From assembly GCA_005116745.1 (NCBI GenBank), contig SWDS01000003.1:1-64000 (forward strand): a stretch of 64,000 nucleotides of DNA. Reading direction: 5' to 3'. Positions 8,626 to 17,162 of the stretch are shown one piece after another. Under the pieces are notes generated by a model. It was given only the letters and a program-made list of their open reading frames with translations. It was not told the DNA's origin and did not search any database. Position 1 is the first letter of the stretch, and the number at the start of each line of letters is the position of its first letter. Position numbers and translations under genes: made by a program. The DNA is from Nitrospira sp. (GTDB lineage Bacteria > Nitrospirota > Nitrospiria > Nitrospirales > Nitrospiraceae).

Positions 8626-8856
8626 AACAATTTTTACGAATCCTATTGTCTCGCCATACCAAAGTCAAGTTTCTGGATGCACCCACATGCTTACCATGAC
8701 TCCGCATCTGTAGCCTTCTCTATATCCTCTCTCTCCTTCTGATCATCTACCATGAAGATAATGAGACTTCATCCGTAGCCTTGCTTCGATTGACTTTTTT
8801 TGCCCAGGGCGAGTAGGGTCCATTTTTGAAACAGTCCTTGTGAAGGAGGGAGTCGG

Positions 8857-9171
8857 ATGCAAATTCAGGTCCATACGGATAACCATATCCATGGGCGCGA
8901 GGAGATCGTCGCTCTTGTTGAGACCAGCGTGGAAGGCGCAGTCGGCCGATTTCGTGATCGGATTACGCGGATCGAAGCGCATCTCAGCGATACCAATAGT
9001 CACAAAACAAAAGGTGACGATATCCGTTGCGTCCTGGAAGCCAGACTGGCCGGTCACCAGCCCATCGCCGTGACCCATCAGGCCGCGACGGTTGAGATCG
9101 CCTTGAGTGGAGCGGCGGACAAACTCGAGCGGTCGGTGGAGAGTACGCTCGGCCGACTTGGAGAGCGATAG
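8857..9171 (+). CDS. raiA: HPF/RaiA-family ribosome hibernation factor
   Basis: The 104-residue protein has the short-form S30EA (sigma-54 modulation protein/HPF) pattern: an N-terminal beta strand (QIQVHTDNHI), a long helix with regularly spaced basic residues (VGRFRDRITRIEAHL), and a C-terminal amphipathic helix (ADKLERSVESTLGRL). Such proteins bind the 30S subunit decoding region in stationary phase and silence or dimerise ribosomes. GAAGGAGGG precedes the ATG closely. It stands alone on the plus strand, so its regulation is not visible. The length fits short HPF/RaiA forms rather than long HPF. Confidence 0.8.
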   Translation: MQIQVHTDNHIHGREEIVALVETSVEGAVGRFRDRITRIEAHLSDTNSHKTKGDDIRCVLEARLAGHQPIAVTHQAATVEIALSGAADKLERSVESTLGRLGER

Positions 9172-9232
9172 ACACCTCTGCAAACGCTTCGCTTTTCCCT
9201 CAGAATCTCGTCCGAGGTGGGCGTGGCTTTAA

Positions 9233-9527
9233 AAAACGCAGTTCAGGATCCTGTCGCTCCCAATGATCTCCCGACGAGGCCGCTATCTTCTTCAGAAAGC
9301 GAAGATCGGTTTCAATACGGTCAGCAGTCGGCCTGTTTGAATTCAGTTCCAACATCACCGTAGACAATTTCCATAACCTCACGAGCCGGCTGATGCACCG
9401 CGCGTCAGAAGCGCCGAAGGAATCCCTTGATCCCACTCATTTTCTCGTGGAGGTCAAGTCCCGGTATATCTGGCTGACGACGGTGGTGGTGGCCCTCGTG
9501 GCCGTGGCCTACGCCTTCATCATGTAG
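9233..9527 (+). pseudogene. possible frameshifted small membrane-anchored protein
   Basis: Two adjoining plus-strand frames look coding. One begins near a GTG at about 9233 (ALKNAVQDPVAPNDLPTRP) and closes near 9360. The other is open from about 9267 to the TAG at 9525-9527 and ends in a basic stretch followed by a single membrane helix (YIWLTTVVVALVAVAYAFIM). Joining them near 9330 gives a protein of about 95 residues with a C-terminal tail anchor. A free ATG near 9393 could instead express only the last 44 residues. No family is recognised and the joint is a guess. Confidence 0.3.
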
Positions 9528-9573
9528 ACAGTGATCATTCGCCAAACTCACCCGCGACCCAGGCAATCGGCCT

Positions 9574-9929
9574 GATCCAGAGTTTTGTATGTTGCAGATG
9601 AAGCGGTTGAAGGAAATCCTGAGGCGGCTTCAGCAATCGTCGCTGCCGGGAGCTTGTACATGTGCGCGTGGTTGCGGTGATCAGTGGTCTTGTTGCCTGG
9701 CAAAGCGGCACAAGAGGCCGTGCTTGGCCAGGCCTTGGCCATGACCTTCTTGTTAGGCCCCCCATATCTCCCCGCCGCCTACCTTTTGGAAAAACGAGCC
9801 CAGACTCTGCTGCACGATCGTCTCTCTCAACAATCCGTGCCGACGCCAGAAGAACGGCTCAACAACCATCGCCCCTTCCTCGCTCTTCGGCATTATTTCC
9901 CTCAGCTCCGGCTCATCCGCCAGACTTGA
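9574..9929 (+). pseudogene. decayed copy A of a small membrane-protein gene
   Basis: This stretch aligns with 11117-11349. Both contain LQM(K/R)RLKE, then AASAI(V/L) with a following CAWLR- or GAWLR-like end, then (Q/H)EAVL..ALA(M/I)T. In copy A a one-base deletion after RLKEIL shifts the frame, and an in-frame TGA follows AWLR. Its downstream part is open from 9684 to 9929 and overlaps the lipase 3' end on the other strand. The gene is therefore a broken duplicate of an unidentified small membrane protein. Confidence 0.45.
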
Positions 9930-10725
9930 GTGCGCTTCCAATATGCTCCACGTAGTGCCGCATCGAATGATCTTTGAGCCCATCGGAGCCCGGCTTGAGG
10001 AAATCCTCCATGCGTCCCTTGACGCGCTCAAGAAATCGATCCCAGAAATTGATGTCCGTCTGAATCTTTCCTGCAGTGTCAATGTAACAAACCTCGCCGC
10101 TGTGAGCGTAGCCGAGCACGCGTGGTGCGACGCGGGTGACCGTGTCGTTGTTGTTGACGAAGCGGAAGTGCTGCCCAGCTAGACGCCGAGCGCACTCGGT
10201 CGCGAAGATCTCGTCGCCGATACGAGGCTGGCCAAACGTATACAGCCCATTCACCGTATGCCCATCCACCAGCAACTGAGCCGCCGCCACAACCGCTAGC
10301 GCCCCACCAAGACTGTGGCCGGTACACCAGAGCGACTGCGGGTGGCTCTTGTCGCGCAGTCGCTGGATTGCGCTCAACAGGTCGTCCTTGACCAGTTTAA
10401 ACGCGCCTAGAAAGCCTTGATGCACTTCGCCCAGCGGGCCTTGTACTTTGTGGAATTGAGCGTCCGCCAGCAAGTCCCGGAGATGCGTCGGCTCAGTGCC
10501 TCGGAATGCCACAATGATGATATCGTCATTCGCGGCGATATACCCTTCCGTGTCTCGTCGACTCAGAAATTCGAACTGATTCAAGCCGAGCTTGGCCACT
10601 GCCGGTTGAATGGTGGTCTTATCCTGATAAGCGATCTGTGCAGCCAGTGCAAGCCAGTAGGCGTTGTTGAGACTGTAGGCCGTGGCGTGTGATTCAAAAA
10701 GGACTTTTGATAGTGTGGTGGTCAT
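9913..10725 (-). CDS. class 3 lipase-family alpha/beta hydrolase
   Basis: The protein is 270 residues from the ATG at 10725, which is preceded by GGGAG; an ATG at 10740 and longer starts are possible. It has the nucleophile elbow GHSLGGALAVVAA, the Lipase_3 strand IIIVAFRGTEP before it, and a later FGQPRIGD block with the acid region NNNDTVTRV and a C-terminal histidine (DHSMRHYVEHI). These match fungal-type lipases (PF01764) that hydrolyse acylglycerols or related esters. No signal peptide is seen from the chosen start, so location is uncertain. It is transcribed against the two homologous decayed genes on either side. Confidence 0.8.
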   Translation of the reverse strand: MTTTLSKVLFESHATAYSLNNAYWLALAAQIAYQDKTTIQPAVAKLGLNQFEFLSRRDTEGYIAANDDIIIVAFRGTEPTHLRDLLADAQFHKVQGPLGEVHQGFLGAFKLVKDDLLSAIQRLRDKSHPQSLWCTGHSLGGALAVVAAAQLLVDGHTVNGLYTFGQPRIGDEIFATECARRLAGQHFRFVNNNDTVTRVAPRVLGYAHSGEVCYIDTAGKIQTDINFWDRFLERVKGRMEDFLKPGSDGLKDHSMRHYVEHIGSALKSGG

Positions 10726-11044
10726 GACTGGGACTCCCATGAGAGGCCATAGGTGATAGGCTTTCCTGTGCTGAATCGCGACAGGGGTTTGATACATGGC
10801 GCAGCAACTATTGTGCCGCTGATCAAGCTATGCGAAAGCACTGATAGGGGGAGATTTTCTCTGAGCGATCACGAGTGATCAAGACGAGTAAGAATCGAAA
10901 TAGATACATAGAACGAATCCAAATGGATACGCTCGACAACAATCCATCAGGGCCTATGCATGACACATTTATTTTGATGTGAGCGGAACTATTCTAGACT
11001 TACGGTACGCAATAGTGGTTGTGTCCATCGTCAATGTGCACGCC

Positions 11045-11349
11045 ATGGTGATGCCGGTGGTGGCTCTGCTTGCAGCATGCAGCACGCTCGTGCCGCCGAT
11101 GGCGGGGGCTCAACCCGATTCCGAGTTTTATGCGCTGCAGATGAGGCGTTTGAAAGAAGTGCTGACTGCAGCCTCGGCAATTCTTGTTGCAGGTGTCTCG
11201 CACATGGGAGCCTGGCTGCGGTGACCGGCGGTGTTGACGCCGATAACGATGCGCACGAAGCCGTGCTGAGAACGGCCTTGGCCATTACTCTATTTGGGGG
11301 CGTGACCTTTACCCTGCGGTATTTGATGGGTAGGGTGTACTCGGGGTAG
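11045..11349 (+). pseudogene. copy B of the same small membrane-protein gene, frameshifted
   Basis: The ATG at 11045 opens a frame with a signal-like segment (MPVVALLAACSTLVPPMAGA) and then QPDSEFYALQMRRLKEVL and AASAILVAGVSHMGAWLR before a TGA at 11222. The coding signal then continues in a different frame to 11349 (AAVTGGVDADNDAHEAVL, then a hydrophobic ALAITLFGGVTFTLRYLMG). Homology with copy A supports one ancestral gene spanning both frames. Alternatively the 60-residue first part may still be expressed. Confidence 0.45.
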
Positions 11350-11390
11350 TCACAGCTGGGAGCGGACCACTTCACGGAGCTCAGTCTCGG

Positions 11391-11594
11391 TTACCCACGC
11401 GTCTGGCGAGTCTCAACGGGTTCTGATGAATGAGATCCCGGTTTATCGAGAAACGTCAACAGAGCGATCAGTGCCAGGCCCGAAAGAAACCACGCACAGG
11501 CTGCTTTCCATTCCCTTTGGAACAATGCAAACAGACCCATCAGAAGCACCACTCCACCCACTAGCCCGGCAATGCTTGTCCCAAACGAACTCAT
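11391..11594 (-). CDS. small two-helix membrane protein
   Basis: A 67-residue protein with two predicted membrane segments (about residues 8-26 and 30-49) joined by a short basic/aromatic loop (QREWKAA), then a polar tail. A purine-rich GGGGGAGAGG precedes the ATG at 11594. No family is recognised. It is isolated, lying between the decayed gene and the methyltransferase gene. Confidence 0.5.
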   Translation of the reverse strand: MSSFGTSIAGLVGGVVLLMGLFALFQREWKAACAWFLSGLALIALLTFLDKPGSHSSEPVETRQTRG

Positions 11595-11860
11595 AGCCCT
11601 CTCCCCCTGTCATTCAGGAACTTCAGAGACCATGCTGGTAGCACCAGAATGGCGCGAGACCGAATTTTCTCCGCATCATACTGTGGCAACGTTCAGCGAG
11701 AAAATTCTACTCCTTCTCGCAGGATGATGAAACAGTATCCGGGTAGAACCTACACTCAATGACCCCCGGTAGCGCGTGCTCAGTGTTAGCCGGGGCCTTG
11801 CACGGCTGTTGCTGCGGATGCTGAGACCACTATATGCTGATCTCGCGTCACTCCCACTCA

Positions 11861-13300
11861 TCACCGACAAGTGAAGTGGCAGTACTCGACAGGGCTAGGA
11901 GGAGCTGTCATGGCCATCTGGATGGCATCTACATCGTAGCCGATCTCTTCCAAATCTTTTTGTGCGCGGGTGAGTTCCTCTTCGGTCATGTAGGCCACGG
12001 TGTCGGGAATGCCGCTGTCTTTGAGTGCCCGCACGATGGCGCCCAAGGTCTCTCGCTCGTTAGGCGGCATATTGCCGCCTAACGGAAATTCGAGCCGTCG
12101 ACGATAGGGACCCTCAAATGTTTCGTTCAACGCCCTGATGGTCTTCAACACAAGTCTGTCTTGTTCCCAAGCTTGCAGTGTAGGCCCAGCAGAGGGATGC
12201 GTCGCCAGCAGATCCATGAGGGTGATCACATTCGTATTCAACGACCGCCCGACGAATTCTCGCTGGGGCTCAAAGGTCATTTGCTTCAGCCCCAGATGCT
12301 TGGCCACCGCGTCGACTAACGCGAAGTTGATCATGAAACTGTATTGCCCACCGAACTGGCCGTAGCAGGGCTTTTCAGGATCGTTCAAGACGTTCATATC
12401 GGCGGTCCCGGCATCGAAGGCGCTGAAGCCGACCGCATCCAGAGCGAGAAGCCGTTTCGCCTCTTTGAGCGTGGCGAAGGCCCCAACGTTGACTGGCACC
12501 AAGACTTCTTGGTCGATGGCCTGGAGGAAGTCGACGATGGTTTTCCGGTAAGGGAAGTCTTTCCATTCGACTTTACGATACTCTTTTTCCCAAACCAGCT
12601 CATCGAGAAAGGGTGGAAACGTCTTGAGCTCATCCAGATTCTTCCCCTGAAAAGCCTGGACGAACGACGACCAATCTTGAATCTTGGCATGGAGCAACTC
12701 GCTCAGATTGGGACGAAGATACTCTTCCTCAACCTCGCCGCCATGTTTCGCCAACAATTTCGTCGGCAGATCGTTCCACAACTCGTTACAGATGATCCGA
12801 TCGACGGTCCCATTGGCCACACCCGTCATGTGATGTATCGACCCGCAAAGAAGATCCACACGATCCCGATGCACCGCCAGGTCCGGATGAGCGAGGGCCC
12901 CATCCAATACCGATTGTTCCCAATCGACCATGACATACCGCACTCGCGGATACACCGTACGTTCTTGATCGATGGTCTTGAGATGGCTGAGGAAGCAGGC
13001 CGCCAGGTTGCCGTTGCCAGGCCCCAGCTCTAGAACGGTAAGAGAAGAGGCGTGAGGGGTAAGGGGTAAGGGGTTCGAAGATTGACGGCCTGCTGTTTTC
13101 TCACGCTTTGTGACGCGCTCGAAATAATCAGCCGCCAGCGCATGGGCGAGCCTAAAATCTGCAGAGGCGAACGTTTGGTAGTACGATCGGAGTTTGTCCC
13201 CTCGCAGTCCATAGAAGAGTTGGTTGAGATGGATCTGCCACTGATCGAGCGGCTTATACTCCCCGATCAACTGCGGAAGGGCGTCAGCATCTTGCAACAT
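11861..13300 (-). CDS. SAM-dependent methyltransferase, MidA/NDUFAF7-like
   Basis: The 479-residue protein has SAM motif I (VLELGPGNGN, about residues 90-99), a following acidic strand (YVMVDWE) and IICNELWNDLPTK, resembling the NELLDALP block of MidA/NDUFAF7 methyltransferases (DUF185). Mitochondrial homologues methylate an arginine of complex I. The bacterial substrate is unknown. A proline/leucine-rich insert just before motif I (SSNPLPLTPH) is encoded by a GGGGTAA repeat at 13056-13074 and looks like a recent addition. The C-terminal 120 residues are helical and not recognised. Confidence 0.65.
   Translation of the reverse strand: MLQDADALPQLIGEYKPLDQWQIHLNQLFYGLRGDKLRSYYQTFASADFRLAHALAADYFERVTKREKTAGRQSSNPLPLTPHASSLTVLELGPGNGNLAACFLSHLKTIDQERTVYPRVRYVMVDWEQSVLDGALAHPDLAVHRDRVDLLCGSIHHMTGVANGTVDRIICNELWNDLPTKLLAKHGGEVEEEYLRPNLSELLHAKIQDWSSFVQAFQGKNLDELKTFPPFLDELVWEKEYRKVEWKDFPYRKTIVDFLQAIDQEVLVPVNVGAFATLKEAKRLLALDAVGFSAFDAGTADMNVLNDPEKPCYGQFGGQYSFMINFALVDAVAKHLGLKQMTFEPQREFVGRSLNTNVITLMDLLATHPSAGPTLQAWEQDRLVLKTIRALNETFEGPYRRRLEFPLGGNMPPNERETLGAIVRALKDSGIPDTVAYMTEEELTRAQKDLEEIGYDVDAIQMAMTAPPSPVEYCHFTCR
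13056..13074. repeat. GGGGTAA short tandem repeat inside the methyltransferase gene
   Basis: Two full and one partial copy of the 7-base unit GGGGTAA. The surrounding GAGGCGTGAGGGGTAAG resembles a short dispersed motif I recall from intergenic DNA of Nitrospira-like genomes. It stays in frame here and encodes the insert before SAM motif I. Confidence 0.5.
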
Positions 13301-13442
13301 GTCGTTCCGTCACCAGTGAGAATGTTCGACGAATTGTCCGTTCAGTGGCCGAAATCCTAACAGATGGCTGGAAAATGCCGCAATGGGCTCCTTGCTCGCC
13401 GATTTCTTGACAGGGTCCCCTCGACAGGTGTAGCAGACAGAC

Positions 13443-14006
13443 ATGATGACCAGAGGATTTTATCTGACCGGCGGTGTGATGATGGCGGCGCTGCTGTGGT
13501 GTCAGGCAACGCCTGCCGAAGAAATCCCCCTCACCGAGAACGTGCCAATCTCCGAGTTTCAAAACCGCACAGAAGACATCAAAGCCTACGATTTCGATGC
13601 TCCACCGCGTGGCATGTTTCGCTCAATCGCCATGGCCGAAGACTTTGAAGAGCGCCTGGGACCCCTTCGAACTCATGAAATCGTGCCAATCAAACCAACT
13701 GAACGATTTCGTGAGGATGTGGCTGCCATTTTCATTGTCTTCTCACTGCATCAACATTATCAGGCCTTTACAGTGTTCGGCCGATGCATGCCCGAGCAGG
13801 TAGCCGGTGTCTTACCCGGGACGATCGTCAGCGAAGACGCGATGCACATTGCCCTGGAGGATGAAAGCGGGTATCTCACGTTATCGCCCCCACAGAAGGG
13901 TTGGAAGCCTGGGCGCTACAAGGTTGAAATTCATACTGGCGAGCAAGTCAACGAGATGACCCTCATGGGCACGATGCGTTTCACCATTGTCACCTCCGGC
14001 CACTAG
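13443..14006 (+). CDS. exported protein of unknown function
   Basis: A 187-residue protein whose first 25 or so residues form a signal peptide (MMAALLWCQATPAEE, cleavage near TPA). The mature part has a beta-rich C-terminal half (GYLTLSPPQKGWKPGRYKVEI) resembling ligand-binding or Ig-like domains of periplasmic proteins. I cannot assign a family. Two adjacent ATG codons (13443, 13446) are possible starts. It is divergent from the methyltransferase gene and precedes the glycosyltransferase trio on the same strand with a 118-bp gap. Confidence 0.6.
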   Translation: MMTRGFYLTGGVMMAALLWCQATPAEEIPLTENVPISEFQNRTEDIKAYDFDAPPRGMFRSIAMAEDFEERLGPLRTHEIVPIKPTERFREDVAAIFIVFSLHQHYQAFTVFGRCMPEQVAGVLPGTIVSEDAMHIALEDESGYLTLSPPQKGWKPGRYKVEIHTGEQVNEMTLMGTMRFTIVTSGH

Positions 14007-14124
14007 CCCGATTGACGATCAGCCCCGAACCTCCCCGGCACATGTTTGACCCTCTCTCCGCCTTCCGTTAGAATGCGCCAGTTTTTATCGTAACCTCAGA
14101 CTGCAGCTCAAATTTTTGCATACC

Positions 14125-14871
14125 ATGACGACGCCATCTAGCCCCAATTCTAATCCCTGGGCCTCTGTCATCATCCCGATCAAGGATGAACGAGAGAACC
14201 TGTCTCCACTTATGGCAAGCCTGCTGAAAGTCATGGATTCGCACGAGCTATCACGCTCCCGCCCATACGAGATTCTCTTTGTCGACGATGGGAGCAGCGA
14301 TGGGAGCAGCGACGAGCTGGACCGCTTGGCTCGCGAGCATGCTCAGGTGCGCGTGCTCCACTTCGACCGCAATTACGGCAAGACCTGCGCGCTTGAGGCC
14401 GGCTTTCGGCAATCTTCGGGCGAGATCATCATCCAGATCGACGGAGACCTTCAACAGGACAGCGAAGATATCTTGAAGCTGATTCCCTATACCGCCTCTC
14501 ATGACGTGGTCTGCGGATGGAGGCAGCAACGACAGGACGGCTTCGTGAAGATGATCTCCTCCCGGATTGCGAACCCTGTGCGCAACGTATTCACTCATGA
14601 CGGTGTCCATGATACGGGATGCCCGCTCAAGGTCTTTCGACGTCCCGTTTTGGAGCGGATTCGTCTGTTTGAGGGAATGCACCGGTTTTTCCCAGCGCTC
14701 GCCTTGATGCATGGTTTTACAGTGACCGAGGTGCCGGTTCGGCATTATCCACGCATTCATGGGATATCTAAGTACGGCATGGGGAACCGTCTGTTTAAGT
14801 CGCTCTATGATCTGATCGCGGTTCGATGGATGCAGCATCGAGTGTTGCGCTACAAATTCCGTGATAACTGA
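14125..14871 (+). CDS. family 2 glycosyltransferase, dolichol/undecaprenyl-phosphate sugar transferase type
   Basis: A GT-A fold enzyme of 248 residues from the ATG at 14125, with VIIPIKDE, EILFVDDGSSDGS and QIDGDLQQD as nucleotide-sugar and metal motifs. It lacks the long C-terminal membrane domain of ArnC/GtrB proteins, resembling soluble DPM1-like synthases. These make polyisoprenyl-phosphate sugars. The next two genes encode a LAB_N membrane protein and a GT39 transferase, so it probably supplies the lipid-linked sugar for that transferase. A TTG at 14116 is a less likely start. Confidence 0.82.
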   Translation: MTTPSSPNSNPWASVIIPIKDERENLSPLMASLLKVMDSHELSRSRPYEILFVDDGSSDGSSDELDRLAREHAQVRVLHFDRNYGKTCALEAGFRQSSGEIIIQIDGDLQQDSEDILKLIPYTASHDVVCGWRQQRQDGFVKMISSRIANPVRNVFTHDGVHDTGCPLKVFRRPVLERIRLFEGMHRFFPALALMHGFTVTEVPVRHYPRIHGISKYGMGNRLFKSLYDLIAVRWMQHRVLRYKFRDN

Positions 14872-14946
14872 CATGTACAACCAACCCCAAGACAGATCCC
14901 TCCACGATGCTGGTATGCGAATGTTGACTTCCTTCTGACTATCCCA

Positions 14947-15237
14947 ATGACTACTGAAACCATCTGGCTCGGCATCGGTTTTCTCGGCCAAGGACTATTT
15001 TTTGGTCGTTGGTTGGTGCAATGGATTGCCTCCGAGCGGACTGCCGAAAGCCGCGTCCCCGTTTCCTTTTGGTATATGAGTCTCATCGGAGGGCTGATTA
15101 CGCTGGCCTATGCGATCTACAGAAAAGACCCTGTGTTTATCTCAGGGCAAGCCCTCGGGGCGGTCGTCTATGTGCGCAATCTGGTCCTCATTCATCGCGC
15201 GGATCAAACCAAGAGTGAGCCTCGGCCGCAGGCATGA
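14947..15237 (+). CDS. LAB_N (lipid A biosynthesis N-terminal) domain membrane protein
   Basis: A 96-residue protein of three membrane helices with the LAB_N pattern: GQGLFFGRWLVQWIASE, then SRVPVSFWYMSLIGG, then a third helix ending VYVRNLVLIHR. The domain occurs at the N-terminus of some lipid A disaccharide synthases, and as a stand-alone protein next to polyisoprenyl-sugar glycosyltransferases. It may handle the lipid-linked sugar or its flipping. It sits between the GT2 and GT39 genes, which supports a joint role in envelope glycosylation. Confidence 0.82.
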   Translation: MTTETIWLGIGFLGQGLFFGRWLVQWIASERTAESRVPVSFWYMSLIGGLITLAYAIYRKDPVFISGQALGAVVYVRNLVLIHRADQTKSEPRPQA

Positions 15238-15301
15238 GCAGCCGTAACACACACTGCCGTTCTGCGCCGTTCACGACCCACTGGTAACAGCCACTCCGAC
15301 C

Positions 15302-17053
15302 ATGGAACGTACCTCTCCTCAACCGATACAACTGCTTCTTCTGCTGCTCCTCTCTGGCCTGCTTTTTTTCACCGGCCTCGGCAGCATGGGCTTGACGGAT
15401 CGCGATGAAGGCCGCAATGCCGAAGCCGGGCGAGAAATGTTCGCCTCCGGCGACTTCGTCACCCCAACCTTCAATGGGGAACTACGCGTTGCCAAGCCGG
15501 TCTTTGTGTATTGGCTGATGACGATCTCGTACCACATCTTCGGCGTGAGCGAGTTTGCGGCGCGGGCACCCTCAGCCCTATTCGGGGTTGGGTTGATCGT
15601 GATGCACTATCTATTTCTCACTCGGCTGCGTGGCCCAACCGTCGGCCTGTTTGGGGCCTTGATGTTGCTGTTGAACATTGAGGTACTGGCACTCGGGCGC
15701 ATGGCGATTACCGATAGCGTTCTGATCTTCTTCACTACCTTATCACTCTACGGGTTTTGGCTCGGCCTCCACGAACCTGGCCGAGGGCGTCATTGGATCT
15801 GGGCTTTTTATGCCGGCATGGCCATCGCGACCTTAACGAAAGGGCCGGTGGGATTCGCTGTGCCGCTGATCACCGGTCTCTTGTATCTCACTGCCACCCG
15901 ACAATGGCTTGCCTTTTGGCAGAGAGGCGCGCCTATCACCGGCACGTTGCTGTTCCTTCTCCTCGCCGGTCCCTGGTATGTCGCCATGTTCCTTCTCCAT
16001 GGAGATGCCTATTCCTCTCAAGCAAAAGTTCACACGGTGGGGCGATTCCTCGCTCCGATGGAAGGCCACGGAGTGGGCTGGTGGTTCTATTTTCCGGTCC
16101 TGCTGCTGGGCTTTTATCCGTGGAGCGCATTCCTACCGGCAGGGCTCTATCGAGCCTATCAGAGTTGGCGAGAATGGCGTCTGATCAGGAATCGCACACA
16201 CGATTCAGAGACACCGCCAGGGTGCGGTAACGAGTTGGATTGGTTTGCGGGGCTCTGGGTCGTCGGCGTGTTCATCTTCTTTAGCCTGTCCTCCACTCGA
16301 CTGCCTCACTATATCGGCCCACTGTTTCCCGCATGCGCCCTCCTGGCTGCGTTGTTTTGGGCTCAAGGGTTAAAAGATTCTTCCACGAGAGGCCTGCGCG
16401 GGTCGATCCATTTCATGATGGGGATTGGCTATCTCCTGGCCATCGGTCTTGCGAGTGCGCCGTCTCTGTTCATCAAATTTTCAGGAAAGATGATCAAGGA
16501 GTTTCCGCTCGCCACTCAATTCGATCTGGGTATCGGGCCTTACGTTGCCGCAACGATTATTGTGGTTGCTATGGGACTGATCGGATATTTGGGGTTGAAC
16601 GACAGCAGGCGCGGCATGGCCTTTGGGGTGGCTGGAGGCACGCTGGCGAGTGTATTTCTTATCGCCATCCTGATGGTCGTTCCCGGACTCAATCGCTACG
16701 CAATTGCGCCGCCGCAGGAATTAGCCTACGCGGCCGGGTTGAACTTGAATCCGACCGACCAACTGATTGCATTTGGTTCGACCAGACCATCCATGGCCTT
16801 CTACGCGAGGCGAACCGTGACCTTTATCCCAGCCAACGAAATCGACCGGCTGCGTGCGGCGCTGCGCAAAGAGGGTCGGACGATGATCCTCCTGCCGGAA
16901 TACGTTCAGGATGCCTTGCCGGAGGAGGCAGTTGGATTTCAGCTGATTCTTAAGCGGTACGGCTACGTCTTGTTAGGCAATCAACCGATGATCACCATGC
17001 CTCAGGGTGCACCTGTTGGCACTCCTCCAGCGCCAAAACTTCTTGGACACTGA
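15302..17053 (+). CDS. GT39/ArnT-like membrane glycosyltransferase
   Basis: A 583-residue polytopic protein with the ArnT/PMT signature near the N-terminus (LTDRDEGRNAEAGREM, then SGDFVTP and KPVFVYWLM). Acidic residues in that first periplasmic loop are catalytic in the family. About 11-13 membrane helices and a soluble C-terminal domain follow. It should transfer a sugar from a polyisoprenyl-phosphate donor to lipid A or another envelope acceptor on the outer face of the inner membrane. With the two preceding genes it forms a compact plus-strand unit. The sugar is not readable. Confidence 0.85.
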   Translation: MERTSPQPIQLLLLLLLSGLLFFTGLGSMGLTDRDEGRNAEAGREMFASGDFVTPTFNGELRVAKPVFVYWLMTISYHIFGVSEFAARAPSALFGVGLIVMHYLFLTRLRGPTVGLFGALMLLLNIEVLALGRMAITDSVLIFFTTLSLYGFWLGLHEPGRGRHWIWAFYAGMAIATLTKGPVGFAVPLITGLLYLTATRQWLAFWQRGAPITGTLLFLLLAGPWYVAMFLLHGDAYSSQAKVHTVGRFLAPMEGHGVGWWFYFPVLLLGFYPWSAFLPAGLYRAYQSWREWRLIRNRTHDSETPPGCGNELDWFAGLWVVGVFIFFSLSSTRLPHYIGPLFPACALLAALFWAQGLKDSSTRGLRGSIHFMMGIGYLLAIGLASAPSLFIKFSGKMIKEFPLATQFDLGIGPYVAATIIVVAMGLIGYLGLNDSRRGMAFGVAGGTLASVFLIAILMVVPGLNRYAIAPPQELAYAAGLNLNPTDQLIAFGSTRPSMAFYARRTVTFIPANEIDRLRAALRKEGRTMILLPEYVQDALPEEAVGFQLILKRYGYVLLGNQPMITMPQGAPVGTPPAPKLLGH

Positions 17054-17162
17054 CCGACTCTCGACTCGGCTTTTCAGATCTTCTTCTGATGCGAGTACCG
17101 TCGGCAGATGACTGGAAGGAAAGATTGAGCGGAGCCAGTACACATCACCTGCGCAATAGCGG

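Noticed and set aside
8404-8707. Longer minus-strand frames across the guanidine riboswitch
   Set aside because: They run through conserved aptamer blocks and lack ribosome sites. Only the short frame with AGGAGG and overlap to the permease is kept.
9662-9929. In-frame TGA in decayed copy A read as selenocysteine
   Set aside because: No SECIS-like hairpin was seen after the TGA, the sister copy is also frameshifted, and the protein has no redox motif.
11676-11870. 64-codon minus-strand frame downstream of the MidA-like gene
   Set aside because: Arg/Ser-rich random-looking composition and no ribosome site. Treated as non-coding.
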